Assembly (NCBI RefSeq): GCF_013449685.1
Contig: NZ_JACDSF010000017.1
Span: 31,870 to 76,835 of the forward strand
Direction of reading: 5' to 3'
Length of the DNA stretch: 44,966 nucleotides
DNA from: Pectobacterium brasiliense
Lineage (GTDB): Bacteria; Pseudomonadota; Gammaproteobacteria; Enterobacterales; Enterobacteriaceae
In this document: positions 7,653-15,407 of the stretch, one piece after another
How positions within the stretch are numbered: position 1 is the stretch's first letter
Layout of the letters: each line of letters opens with the position of its first letter
Translations under genes and position numbers: made by a program
The notes under the pieces: generated by a model
What the model was told of the DNA's origin: nothing
Databases searched by the model: none
What the model saw: the letters and a program-made list of their open reading frames with translations, nothing else

Positions 7653-8657
7653 ATGAAATATACAACTTTTGGTAAAACCGGCCTTCGAGTCTCTCAGGTC
7701 GCTTTGGGTACGGGTAACTTCGGCACCGGCTGGGGCCATGGCGCTGACCCAGAAGTCGCAGAGGCCATCTTCAACGGCTATGCCGAGGCGGGTGGCAACT
7801 TTATCGACACGGCGGACATCTATCAGTTCGGCCAGTCTGAAGCGTTTCTCGGCAAGCTCCTGAAAGGACGGCGTGAAGATTTCGTTCTCGCGACCAAGTT
7901 CACCGACGGTGCAGCGCCCAACGCTAACCGATTGGTGACAGGCAATAGCCGCAAGGCTCTGGTCGCTTCCGTAGAGGCCAGCCTCAAACGCCTCAACACT
8001 GACCGGATCGACATCTACTGGGCACACCGTCCTGATAACGTCACCCCGATCGAAGAACTCGTCCGTGGTTTTGAGGACCTCGCACGCGCAGGAAAAATTC
8101 TCTATGCTGGCCTGTCGAATTTTTCTGCCTGGCGTCTTGCCCGTGCAGTCACGCTGGCAGAATTGACCCACGCAGTCCCTATCGCAGCGGCACAGTTTGA
8201 ACACAGCCTGGTCCACCGTGATCCGGAGGCAGACCTCTTCCCTGCTTCGCTCGCACTAGGTCTTGGCATCGTGACCTGGTCACCGCTGGGGGGGGGCATG
8301 TTAACCGGCAAGTACCGACAAGGGGAAAAAGGACGCGCTGAAGGTTTTGGTGGACGCGCATTCCAGTCGGAGAACTCTGCACACCGGACACAGATTCTCG
8401 ACACGGTATTGGCTATTGCCAATGAGCACAGTGTGAGTGCCAGTCAAGTCGCCATCGCCTGGGCGGGTACGCATGGTGCAGTACCGATCATCGGTCCACG
8501 TTCACAGACCCAGCTCAGCGATAACCTTGGGGCGCTGACGCTAACCCTATCAGACGAGCAACTCAATCGCCTCGACACCGTGAGCAACATCACGTCTTCA
8601 GCACCGGAGAGATCCCCGATTCCTTGGGCATCAGACCTCACCCGCGTCGTCGCTTAA
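7653..8657 (+). CDS. Aldo/keto reductase
   Basis: This 334-residue TIM-barrel oxidoreductase has the complete AKR catalytic tetrad: Asp52 and Tyr57 (FIDTADIYQFG), Lys82 (LATKF) and His125 (IYWAHRPD). Its C-terminal NADPH-binding part includes VPIIGPRSQTQL. The start at 7653 follows ACGGAG about 9 bases upstream. It probably reduces aldehydes or ketones and fits with the other carbonyl-handling enzymes of this block. It lies 58 bases after the TetR gene and may be co-transcribed with it. Confidence 0.93.
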   Translation: MKYTTFGKTGLRVSQVALGTGNFGTGWGHGADPEVAEAIFNGYAEAGGNFIDTADIYQFGQSEAFLGKLLKGRREDFVLATKFTDGAAPNANRLVTGNSRKALVASVEASLKRLNTDRIDIYWAHRPDNVTPIEELVRGFEDLARAGKILYAGLSNFSAWRLARAVTLAELTHAVPIAAAQFEHSLVHRDPEADLFPASLALGLGIVTWSPLGGGMLTGKYRQGEKGRAEGFGGRAFQSENSAHRTQILDTVLAIANEHSVSASQVAIAWAGTHGAVPIIGPRSQTQLSDNLGALTLTLSDEQLNRLDTVSNITSSAPERSPIPWASDLTRVVA

Positions 8658-8710
8658 GCTGAGTAAAGCAGTAGGGAGAAAGCCAGTCGACCTCCCCAGA
8701 GATAGCATCA

Positions 8711-8744
8711 GTGTATGACCACTCGATTTTGTATGGTCATACAC
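8711..8744. repeat. 11-bp perfect inverted repeat between the AKR and MFS genes
   Basis: GTGTATGACCA at 8711-8721 pairs perfectly with TGGTCATACAC at 8734-8744 around a 12-base loop. There is no T-tract directly after it, so it may be a regulator site or a factor-dependent or weak terminator. It lies 78 bases before the MFS start at 8822. Confidence 0.7.
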
Positions 8745-8821
8745 GCATGCGGCGTTTTCACGTCACGGTAGCTTCCGTCATGACATTGCCACGGTCGCAA
8801 AAGATTATTTAGAAGATACAC

Positions 8822-10093
8822 ATGAAAAATAAGCTTCCCTCGTCCGCTCTAACACCAGCACTTTTCAGACCAACCTATTACCCGATCTGGGCGATATTAC
8901 TGGCTGCAGCCGGTGCGTTTGCATTCACCATGGGGGTGCGCAATACGATGGGTTTATACCTGTCATCATTGAACACGACCACAGGATTAGGGATTACGGA
9001 CATCAGTCTGGCTTTCGCTTTCGGACAGCTATGGTGGGGAATGACACAACCTTTTGCAGGTGCGATTGCAGACCGCATCGGCGCGGGTCGTGTGATTGTC
9101 ATTGGCGTGATACTCATTACCATCGGTACGACGGTTACTCCTTTCATGCACTCCACTCTTGGCCTGATTATAAGCCTTGGCGTATTGGCTGCTGGTGGGG
9201 CTGGCATGGCGGGTCCTTCCGTTCTGATGGCAGCAAGCGCAAGACTTGTGCCAACGAATAAGCGAGGATTGGCTACAGGCATTGTTAATGCTGGCGGTTC
9301 TCTCGGACAATTAGCCATGGCCCCCATCGCAATCGGCTTGACAGCATCCCTGGGTTGGGAGCAATCCATGCAGTGGCTGGGTGTCCTGGTGCTGTTGGCG
9401 CTACCCGCCGCATGGGTACTCAAAGGCAACGCCAACACAATAGCAGTCACCTCAACAATCGCATCAGACTCAGCGATGCCTACGGCACGCCATGCTCTGG
9501 CCCACGCGCTAGCAACACCGAGTTATTGTTTCCTCGCGGTAGGCTTTCTGGTCTGTGGGTTCCATGTCGCATTTCTTGCTACACATCTACCTGGTATGGT
9601 CGAGAGTTGCGGTATGCCTCCGGCGATTGCAGGCTGGTCACTGGCGATGATTGGCCTGTTCAATATCATAGGCAGTCTCACCATGGGCTGGGCAGTGGGA
9701 CGCTGGCGTATGAAATCGTTACTTTCATTGCTGTATGCGACCAGAGGCCTGGCCGTTCTTGCATTCTTACTTGCCCCCAAAACACCGACCATTATGCTTC
9801 TGTTTTCAGCGGTTATGGGTGTGACTTTTCTGTCAACAGTGCCGCCTACCGCTGGGCTCGTCGCAAAAATGTTCGGACCAACCAATATGGCAATGCTCTT
9901 CGGCGTTCTGATGCTAGCGCACCAGATCGGCGGTTTCCTCGGCGCTTATCTCGGTGGCCTGGCTTTCCAGGCAACAGGCAGCTATGACTGGGTCTGGTAC
10001 ATTGACATTGCGTTGGCAACAGGCGCGGCGCTCATCCATTTTCCGATTCGCGAGCTACCTCCGTCTACTCATTCGGCTCCAGAGTCGACATAA
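8822..10093 (+). CDS. MFS transporter
   Basis: This 423-residue major facilitator protein has about twelve hydrophobic segments. Loop 2-3 carries the conserved A-like motif FAGAIADRIGAGRVIVIGV near residues 78-96, and the second half repeats the fold. The N-terminus PTYYPIWAILLAAAGAFAFTMGVRNTMGLYL resembles the oxalate/formate and monocarboxylate-like MFS subfamilies. The start at 8822 has only a weak upstream AGAAG. The stop at 10091-10093 is followed immediately by the tail of an unrelated gene. Substrate unknown; export or uptake of a small acid or a product of the redox block is possible. Confidence 0.9.
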   Translation: MKNKLPSSALTPALFRPTYYPIWAILLAAAGAFAFTMGVRNTMGLYLSSLNTTTGLGITDISLAFAFGQLWWGMTQPFAGAIADRIGAGRVIVIGVILITIGTTVTPFMHSTLGLIISLGVLAAGGAGMAGPSVLMAASARLVPTNKRGLATGIVNAGGSLGQLAMAPIAIGLTASLGWEQSMQWLGVLVLLALPAAWVLKGNANTIAVTSTIASDSAMPTARHALAHALATPSYCFLAVGFLVCGFHVAFLATHLPGMVESCGMPPAIAGWSLAMIGLFNIIGSLTMGWAVGRWRMKSLLSLLYATRGLAVLAFLLAPKTPTIMLLFSAVMGVTFLSTVPPTAGLVAKMFGPTNMAMLFGVLMLAHQIGGFLGAYLGGLAFQATGSYDWVWYIDIALATGAALIHFPIRELPPSTHSAPEST

Positions 10094-10254
10094 GCGGCGG
10101 ACGCATCGTCAAGCAGAACGGCAAAGTCCTGGGCGTGGACAGCACGCGTCTTCGTGCAGCCATTGATGAATCGCGTGAGCATCTGTTTGCCGCCGCCGGA
10201 TATGAGCCTGACATTTTTGCGGAAACCTTCCTGCCCCTGAAGCAAGCACACTGA
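10093..10254 (+). pseudogene. C-terminal remnant of an amidohydrolase-like gene
   Basis: Immediately after the MFS stop a frame reads SGGRIVKQNGKVLGVD, then RLRAAIDESREHLF and ends at TGA 10252-10254. A small beta-strand turn (GRIVKQNGKVLGV) followed by a helical tail with SREHLF is what the C-terminus of ATZ/TRZ-type amidohydrolases (cytosine-deaminase-like) looks like. There is no start codon or catalytic core, so only about 53 codons remain. The family call is from pattern memory and is tentative; the protein-like nature of the frame is clear. Confidence 0.6.
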
Positions 10255-10265
10255 CAGGTAAACGT

Positions 10266-10409
10266 ATGGGCATGATTTATGACGCCATCGCTTTTGCAGC
10301 AGGTCTCGGGCACCCTACAGACCACCCTGAACAGCCAACTGGCACGAGGGCTCGGCGGTTCGTCACTGAACACGCTTTTTTGCACCAGTGCACGTGTTGG
10401 ACTTACTGA
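10266..10409 (+). other. Short unrecognised ORF in the gene-debris region
   Basis: A 47-codon frame starts at ATG 10266 (MGMIYDAIAFAAG...), 11 bases after the amidohydrolase tail, with AGGTAAACG upstream. The spacing resembles that of a next operon gene that has since decayed. I do not recognise the peptide. Confidence 0.25.
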
Positions 10410-10487
10410 ACCAACCGCATATGACGGTGCACTTTTCAGTATCCGGTCACCATTTTTTGCCGGATTGCCAGAAAACCGCTTCGGCTT

Positions 10488-10555
10488 AATCTCATCCAGG
10501 CGTTGCAGGCGGAAGCGGATAAGGCACTGATGCTGGATCCGCAATGCGCGACTGA
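10488..10555 (+). pseudogene. Internal fragment of a second aminotransferase-like gene
   Basis: The stretch encodes RLNLIQALQAEADKALMLDP. It matches the intact protein encoded at 2282-3196 over RLNLIQALLQALQAGADEALMLDP apart from a four-codon in-frame gap and a few substitutions, and the DNA is also clearly similar (both end with ctgatgctggatccgca). It has no start and runs into unrelated sequence after about 10550. It lies in the same orientation as the intact gene, 7.7 kb away. Confidence 0.75.
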
Positions 10556-10596
10556 TTTCTCAAGTAATAAGGGAAAGGACAACATTGTGTTTTCTT

Positions 10597-11988
10597 TCAG
10601 ACGGAATTGTGGTGTGGGAAGTCAACCGTTACCATGAGCCCGCCTTCTGCAGACGTACTTAGGTATACGTTGCTGTTGTGTTGCTGCGCAACCGCTTTGA
10701 CTATTGCCAGTCCCAGCCCACTCCCGCTTTGCATCTGATTGGGATCGCGAAAAAATCTATCGAACACGCGCTCCCTCAATTCAACGGGAATACTGAGCCC
10801 TGCATCTGAGACACGTAACTGCGTGGATTTATCTAATGATCGTACATCTACCTCAACCCGCCCGCCCTCAGGACTGTACTTCACGGCATTTTCAATGACG
10901 TTGTCAATCAGCGACATCAGGCGTTCCCTAACCGCGGTAATCCAGATTTCATCATGGGAGTAAAATTCAAGTTCAATCCTGCGCCCAGCCGCTAGCGGTG
11001 CCAACGCTGCCATTCGCTCTTGTATAAGCGTCGTCAGCGGCACAGGCTCCATAACCGTGTCAATGCGCGCTTCGCTGTGCATCAACAGCAGAAGTTGATT
11101 GACGAGACGAGCAGCACGGCTATTGCTGCGAATAATCCCTGCAAGCAACGCCTGTTGATTATCACTGCTTATATAGGACTGCAAAGCCTCAACATTGATT
11201 CGCATCGCAGCCAGAGGGGTACGCAGCTCATGAGCGGCATCTGCAATGAAAACGCGTTCTCTTTCAGCACTTTCTCGCACCCTGGCAAGAAATATATTAA
11301 TAGCGTCCACCATTTGGCGAAGCTCCCTGTGCTTTGGGACTTCTTTTAAGGGAGAGAGATCTTCTGGAGTGCGTAAGGCAATTTCATTTACCACCTTGTT
11401 CCAGGGTCGCATTGCAATGCGGATTGACAGCCACGCGGGAAAAAGAAGAAAAGGAATGCAGACCAGCAGCGGCAATATGTAGTATCCGCGCGAGTTCAGG
11501 TATATAAAGAAGTTCCAGCCTCCGGCTGGGGTGACCAGCGTTACCTCCGCGTCGGAGTTCCCGGACTTTAGCGTACGGCTAGTCCAGGTGCGGCCGTCAC
11601 TCTGAATACTCTGAATTTTCCCATATCGGGTGTTTGTCACCCCTGCCGGCGCGCCATCAGATGAATAAATTACCTCTTTATTCTTCCGAACGATTAGGCT
11701 GATTGACAGCTCGGGATCTTCCCCCCCGCCATAACCTTCCTGCAACGCCTTGCTGAACTTTTCCAGCACATCGGTTAGATCCTGCGGACGATCCCCCATA
11801 CGATCAACCATTGTAAGAATGGTTTCGTAAGTCTTGTTGCCCAATAGCATAGAGGGGCTACGCAAGTTCTCCCATAAAATGTAGGTCAGAAAAAGACACC
11901 AAAGCAGTGTAAGCAATAGCATTTGGGCGATCATAATTCTCCGCACGAGCGTTGGGATTTTTAGGTGGCGCCAAAAATTGCGCATCAA
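10597..11988 (-). CDS. Two-component sensor histidine kinase (QseC/PmrB-like)
   Basis: This 463-residue inner-membrane kinase has transmembrane segments at about 15-38 and 169-190 flanking a periplasmic sensor of about 130 residues. These are followed by a HAMP-like linker and the HisKA domain with His253 in IADAAHELRTPLAAMR. The N-box is at about 362-368 (IDNVIENAVKYSP), the G1 box is slightly unusual (DAGLSIP), and the G2 box GSGLGLAIVKA is at about 422-432. It overlaps the response regulator gene by 4 bases, so the two are translationally coupled. With the MipA/OmpV gene on the other strand, an envelope or antimicrobial stress signal is plausible. Confidence 0.94.
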   Translation of the reverse strand: MMRNFWRHLKIPTLVRRIMIAQMLLLTLLWCLFLTYILWENLRSPSMLLGNKTYETILTMVDRMGDRPQDLTDVLEKFSKALQEGYGGGEDPELSISLIVRKNKEVIYSSDGAPAGVTNTRYGKIQSIQSDGRTWTSRTLKSGNSDAEVTLVTPAGGWNFFIYLNSRGYYILPLLVCIPFLLFPAWLSIRIAMRPWNKVVNEIALRTPEDLSPLKEVPKHRELRQMVDAINIFLARVRESAERERVFIADAAHELRTPLAAMRINVEALQSYISSDNQQALLAGIIRSNSRAARLVNQLLLLMHSEARIDTVMEPVPLTTLIQERMAALAPLAAGRRIELEFYSHDEIWITAVRERLMSLIDNVIENAVKYSPEGGRVEVDVRSLDKSTQLRVSDAGLSIPVELRERVFDRFFRDPNQMQSGSGLGLAIVKAVAQQHNSNVYLSTSAEGGLMVTVDFPHHNSV

Positions 11989-12662
11989 CCTGCCCCCTTC
12001 TGAATCGGTACGGTATCAATGACATACCCTACGCCCCTCACCGTTCGCACATAGCCCTCGCCGATTTTGCGACGCAAATTACCCATATGCACATCGAGAG
12101 GATTGCTCATGTTTTCTTTTGCACCGAATATCTTTTCTTCCAGAAACCGTCGTGTAAGCACGCGGTCAGTGCGCAACATTAACGTTTCAAGCAGCGCGTA
12201 TTCACTTGCCGTCAAATCAACATTACGCACCCCCACTGTCACGCGTCGCGTCGGCACATGGAGAGATAATCCTCGAATTTCTATCACCTCATTCTGAAAA
12301 CCGTAACTGCGCCGCGCAAGTGCTCTCACTCTGGCCAACAATTCGGCGAGAACAAAAGGTTTGACGAGATAGTCGTCTGCACCAGCATCCAGCCCAGCCA
12401 GACGATCTTGCAGAGTACCTCGAGCAGTCAGGATGATAACGGGGATTCCCTTGAACTGCTGACGCAGGCTCGCCATCAGGCTCATGCCATCACCGTCGGG
12501 CAGGCCGAGGTCGAGCAATACAAGTTCTGGCACGCAGAGATCGAGTTGATGCAGCGCATCCACTTTACGGCGCACCCATATAACATCTAATCCTTGATCT
12601 TCAAGGGCAATACGCACGCCATTGCCGAGATCGAGGTCGTCTTCAATTAGGAGAATGTTCAC
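11985..12662 (-). CDS. OmpR-family response regulator
   Basis: This 225-residue protein has a receiver domain (acidic pair Asp8/Asp9, phospho-acceptor Asp51 in LVLLDLGLPDGDG, then TARGTLQDRLAGLDAGADDYLVKPF) and a winged-helix DNA-binding domain ending VRTVRGVGYVID. It resembles QseB/PmrA/BasR regulators. It is the first gene of a two-gene operon with the kinase and is divergent from the mipA-type gene, which is the most likely target. Confidence 0.95.
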   Translation of the reverse strand: MNILLIEDDLDLGNGVRIALEDQGLDVIWVRRKVDALHQLDLCVPELVLLDLGLPDGDGMSLMASLRQQFKGIPVIILTARGTLQDRLAGLDAGADDYLVKPFVLAELLARVRALARRSYGFQNEVIEIRGLSLHVPTRRVTVGVRNVDLTASEYALLETLMLRTDRVLTRRFLEEKIFGAKENMSNPLDVHMGNLRRKIGEGYVRTVRGVGYVIDTVPIQKGAG

Positions 12663-12865
12663 AATAGTTACTTTATCAACAGTGCATGAAGAACGTCTGA
12701 AGAAAAAACGGTATCAGGAAATCTATCAGATTTGCAGCCCGGCACTGACTTCAGTATTTCTTCATTTTTGGCTCATGAGAACTTCAGGGTGAGCATTCAA
12801 ACTGGGCGTTCTGGTGTTTAAAACCGCTTGTATCGTAATCAGTTGAATCCACAAGGACTTCTTTA
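12663..12865. promoter_or_regulatory. Divergent promoter region between the response regulator and MipA genes
   Basis: This 203-base AT-rich spacer contains two ACTTCAG direct repeats (first bases about 33 apart, near 12748 and 12781). That is about three helical turns and could fit a dimeric OmpR-type regulator. No clear -35/-10 pair was assigned, so the regulatory reading is inference. Confidence 0.35.
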
Positions 12866-13702
12866 ATGAGAAACATCGACCTGCATCATAAGTTCCTCCA
12901 TTCGCTCTCGGGGCGTGCCCTGAAAAACCTATTGTCGGGCGCTGTCCTGGCATTACTGGCTACCCCAACGCTGGCAGCAGAACAGAAACAGGGCAACGAG
13001 TTGACTCTGGGGGGAGGCGTGGATGTTGCACCACGTTATTCGGGTTCGGATGAAAGCCGCGTCACGACTGCCCTGGTGATTGATTACTCTATGGTAAATG
13101 GTTTCTTCGTCAGCACCACGCGTGGTATCGGTTACGGTAACAGCATCGGCAAGTTGGATTACAGCGCTGCGCTGAGCTATCGCGCAGGCCGTAAGGATCG
13201 TGACGTGGACAGCGACTCGATCAGCTACGGTAGCGACCACTTGCGAGGTATGGGTGACGTCAAAGGATCGGCTGTCGGTGTGCTTGGTCTGGGGTATAGG
13301 GTGACGGACTGGCTTAATTTACAAGTGCAGGCTGAGGTGCCGGTTTCTCAACGAAGCAATGGTGAAGCCCTGCATTTTGGCATTATCAGCCCGCTCTATA
13401 CGTCATCGAAAAATTCCGTCACGCTGGCACTGACCGGCAGTTGGGGGACGAGCGAGTACATGCAGACTTACTATGGGGTAAATGCATCCCAGTCGGCCGC
13501 ATCGGGGTTTGCCCAACATGATGTCGGATCTGGGATTTATGCCTATTCACTGAATGCTGACTGGACACACAAGTTCAACCAAAGCTGGAGTATGGTTGCC
13601 GCAGCAGGCTTTACACAGTTGACTGGTGATGCACGCAATAGCCCAATTGTTCAACGAAAAGCCTCGCCTACCGGAAGTCTTAAGATGACATATAGCTTCT
13701 AG
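12866..13702 (+). CDS. mipA: MipA/OmpV family outer-membrane protein
   Basis: This 278-residue protein has a signal peptide (basic start, hydrophobic 22-36, cleavage after about TLA at 37). It is followed by alternating beta-strand segments and ends in the outer-membrane C-terminal phenylalanine (LKMTYSF). GGGVDVAPRYSGSDE near the mature N-terminus is the family hallmark. MipA is a scaffolding partner of murein synthases in E. coli, and many homologues are induced by cationic stress through adjacent two-component systems. AAGGA eight bases before ATG 12866 supports the start. The kinase/regulator pair is divergent. Confidence 0.92.
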   Translation: MRNIDLHHKFLHSLSGRALKNLLSGAVLALLATPTLAAEQKQGNELTLGGGVDVAPRYSGSDESRVTTALVIDYSMVNGFFVSTTRGIGYGNSIGKLDYSAALSYRAGRKDRDVDSDSISYGSDHLRGMGDVKGSAVGVLGLGYRVTDWLNLQVQAEVPVSQRSNGEALHFGIISPLYTSSKNSVTLALTGSWGTSEYMQTYYGVNASQSAASGFAQHDVGSGIYAYSLNADWTHKFNQSWSMVAAAGFTQLTGDARNSPIVQRKASPTGSLKMTYSF

Positions 13703-13756
13703 ACGTGTGCTTCTAGGCAGCTTGTGGCTATACACCGTCAATCAATACACATTCGA

Positions 13757-13784
13757 ACCGCCCCAGTTCAGATGATGGGGCGGT
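13757..13784 (+). terminator. Hairpin after the MipA gene
   Basis: ACCGCCCC at 13757-13764 pairs with GGGGCGGT at 13777-13784, 55 bases after the stop. There is no good T-tract, so efficiency is uncertain. Confidence 0.45.
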
Positions 13785-13802
13785 ACTCGGCTCACCCACT
13801 CG

Positions 13803-13840
13803 CCCTGCTTATGCCCTGCTTATGCCCTGCTTATGCCCTG
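13803..13840. repeat. 11-bp tandem repeat, three and a half copies
   Basis: CCCTGCTTATG is repeated exactly at 13803-13813, 13814-13824 and 13825-13835, followed by a partial CCCTG. It lies in an intergenic spacer downstream of the MipA gene and is likely a slippage-prone minisatellite. Confidence 0.95.
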
Positions 13841-13844
13841 TTAC

Positions 13845-13964
13845 TCAGAGCATCTGCCTCATCTCAGGGTTCCCATCAAAATCAGGTTTTCTGAATAGAT
13901 TCATCTGATGACCTGAAGTCACGCTTTCTGTCGGAAGGGTTAGTCTCACGTCAAACCACCCCAT
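13845..13964 (-). other. Possible small ORF or protein fragment of 39 residues
   Basis: On the minus strand a frame reads MGWFDVRLTLPTESV and ends ...GNPEMRQML with a stop at 13845-13847. The composition is protein-like and the frame stays open upstream to about 13985, but no ribosome binding site is seen and I do not recognise it. The rest of 13965-14113 shows no gene. Confidence 0.25.
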
Positions 13965-14113
13965 CCGCTTTTGGCAAATCGGATCTTACTCACCGTGATG
14001 TTCACAGCATCTGTTTTTGGCGCGAAGTGGCCAGACCGAGGGGCTGTCAGGTCTGCTTTGAGCGAGGAGCGGACATTAATGAGAGCATGGGACCAGTGAG
14101 CATCGGCAAGTAT

Positions 14114-14142
14114 GCCCAAAATCATGCTCGTTGATTTTGGGC
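14114..14142. terminator. Hairpin between the MipA and MFS regions
   Basis: GCCCAAAATCA at 14114-14124 pairs perfectly with TGATTTTGGGC at 14132-14142 around a 7-base loop, followed by TTT on the plus strand and preceded by A-poor sequence. It lies 55 bases beyond the stop of the leftward MFS gene. It may act in either direction. Confidence 0.55.
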
Positions 14143-14197
14143 TTTAGATACTTTTCACATAAACATAACTCGCTTCCAGACCGCAGATAAAACTGCG

Positions 14198-15403
14198 TCA
14201 GAAGCTTAATTTATCCTGCTTTTTCGCACGCAACTCGTTAATAATACCTAAAAATGCAAGCCCGACGGGAACAAGGGATCCCCACAGGACAGCGTTCCAG
14301 CCGTAGAGACTGAGCAGAGCACCTGAAGAAAATGATCCTACAATCATCACCCCAAACACCACAAAATCGTTCAGGGACTGGACCTGGGTTTTCTCTTCGG
14401 GACGGTGATATTCAATGATTTTTGCCGATGCGCCGGTGAAGCCAAAATTCCAGCCAAGACCCAGCAAAATCAGTGACAGCCAGTAGTGGAAAATATCGGT
14501 CCCACTGAGTCCGGCCAGGACAGAACATGCCGTGATAAGCAGACCCGCAGCGGCGATACGCATGGCCCCAAAACGGTTAATTAATTTACCGGTGAAAAAA
14601 CCCGGACCGTACATGGCAATAACATGCCACTGGATACCGAGATTGGACGCCTGCTGAGAAATGCCGTGCATGTGCATCGAAAGTGGTGCTGCCGTCATCA
14701 GGAAGTTCATCACCATATAGGTGACCGCACCGCTGAATACAGTTCGGGCAAACCCTGGCTGACGGACAATTTCGCGTAAAGGCCGCCCACCCGTTTTTAC
14801 CGCGCCGGCAGGTTCTGTGGTTTTCACGCCTTTGAGTATGAATGCCGAAATGACGGCCACGAGCGCCTGGGCGAGGAACGTGACGGCGAAGGTATGAGGC
14901 GGCCAGAGGTGCATCGTTCCGGAAACCAGCATGGGGCCAACCACGCCAGCAATCACTCCGCCCCCCATAACTAGGGATAGAGCCCGGGCCCGGCGTTCGG
15001 GCGTGACGCCGTCCGTTGCGGCAAAACGAAAGCTGAGCGCAACGGCCGCATAGGCACCGCCCAGAAATGCAGCAGTGCAGAACAACAGGAATGAGCCAAC
15101 AACGACGGACAGGGCAGCAGTCAGACCGGTAATAACCCCTGCGCCGGTGCCGACCATAAAGGTGGCTTTCCGGCCTTCTTTTCGCGCCAGTGAACCTAGC
15201 GGCAGAATACAGACTGCCATCCCCAGAACAAATATGGTGATGGGCAGCGTGGCCAGCGAACTGGCCGGCGCAATGGCGTTACCCACAATTGCGCCTGTGG
15301 CATAAAAAACCACAGAGTTAGCACCGGCGAGAGCCTGTGCGGCCGACAGGCGGATGATATTGTTTTTCTGGTCTGCAACGGGCAGGAAATGTTCTGCGGG
15401 CAT
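14198..15403 (-). CDS. MFS transporter
   Basis: This 401-residue major facilitator protein has about twelve hydrophobic segments. Its loop 2-3 region is LGSLARKEGRKATFMVG and it has a central charged loop near residues 190-205. It is the last gene of the leftward operon: SDR, OsmC, CMD remnant, alcohol dehydrogenase, MFS. Only 4 bases separate it from the dehydrogenase gene, so they are coupled. A role as an exporter of a toxic compound handled by the operon is an inference; no substrate motif is visible. Confidence 0.9.
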   Translation of the reverse strand: MPAEHFLPVADQKNNIIRLSAAQALAGANSVVFYATGAIVGNAIAPASSLATLPITIFVLGMAVCILPLGSLARKEGRKATFMVGTGAGVITGLTAALSVVVGSFLLFCTAAFLGGAYAAVALSFRFAATDGVTPERRARALSLVMGGGVIAGVVGPMLVSGTMHLWPPHTFAVTFLAQALVAVISAFILKGVKTTEPAGAVKTGGRPLREIVRQPGFARTVFSGAVTYMVMNFLMTAAPLSMHMHGISQQASNLGIQWHVIAMYGPGFFTGKLINRFGAMRIAAAGLLITACSVLAGLSGTDIFHYWLSLILLGLGWNFGFTGASAKIIEYHRPEEKTQVQSLNDFVVFGVMIVGSFSSGALLSLYGWNAVLWGSLVPVGLAFLGIINELRAKKQDKLSF

Positions 15404-15407
15404 GTGA

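Noticed and set aside
10065-10544. 159-codon minus-strand open frame across the debris region
   Set aside because: The opposite strand carries recognisable fragments of two protein families there, so this frame is a shadow.
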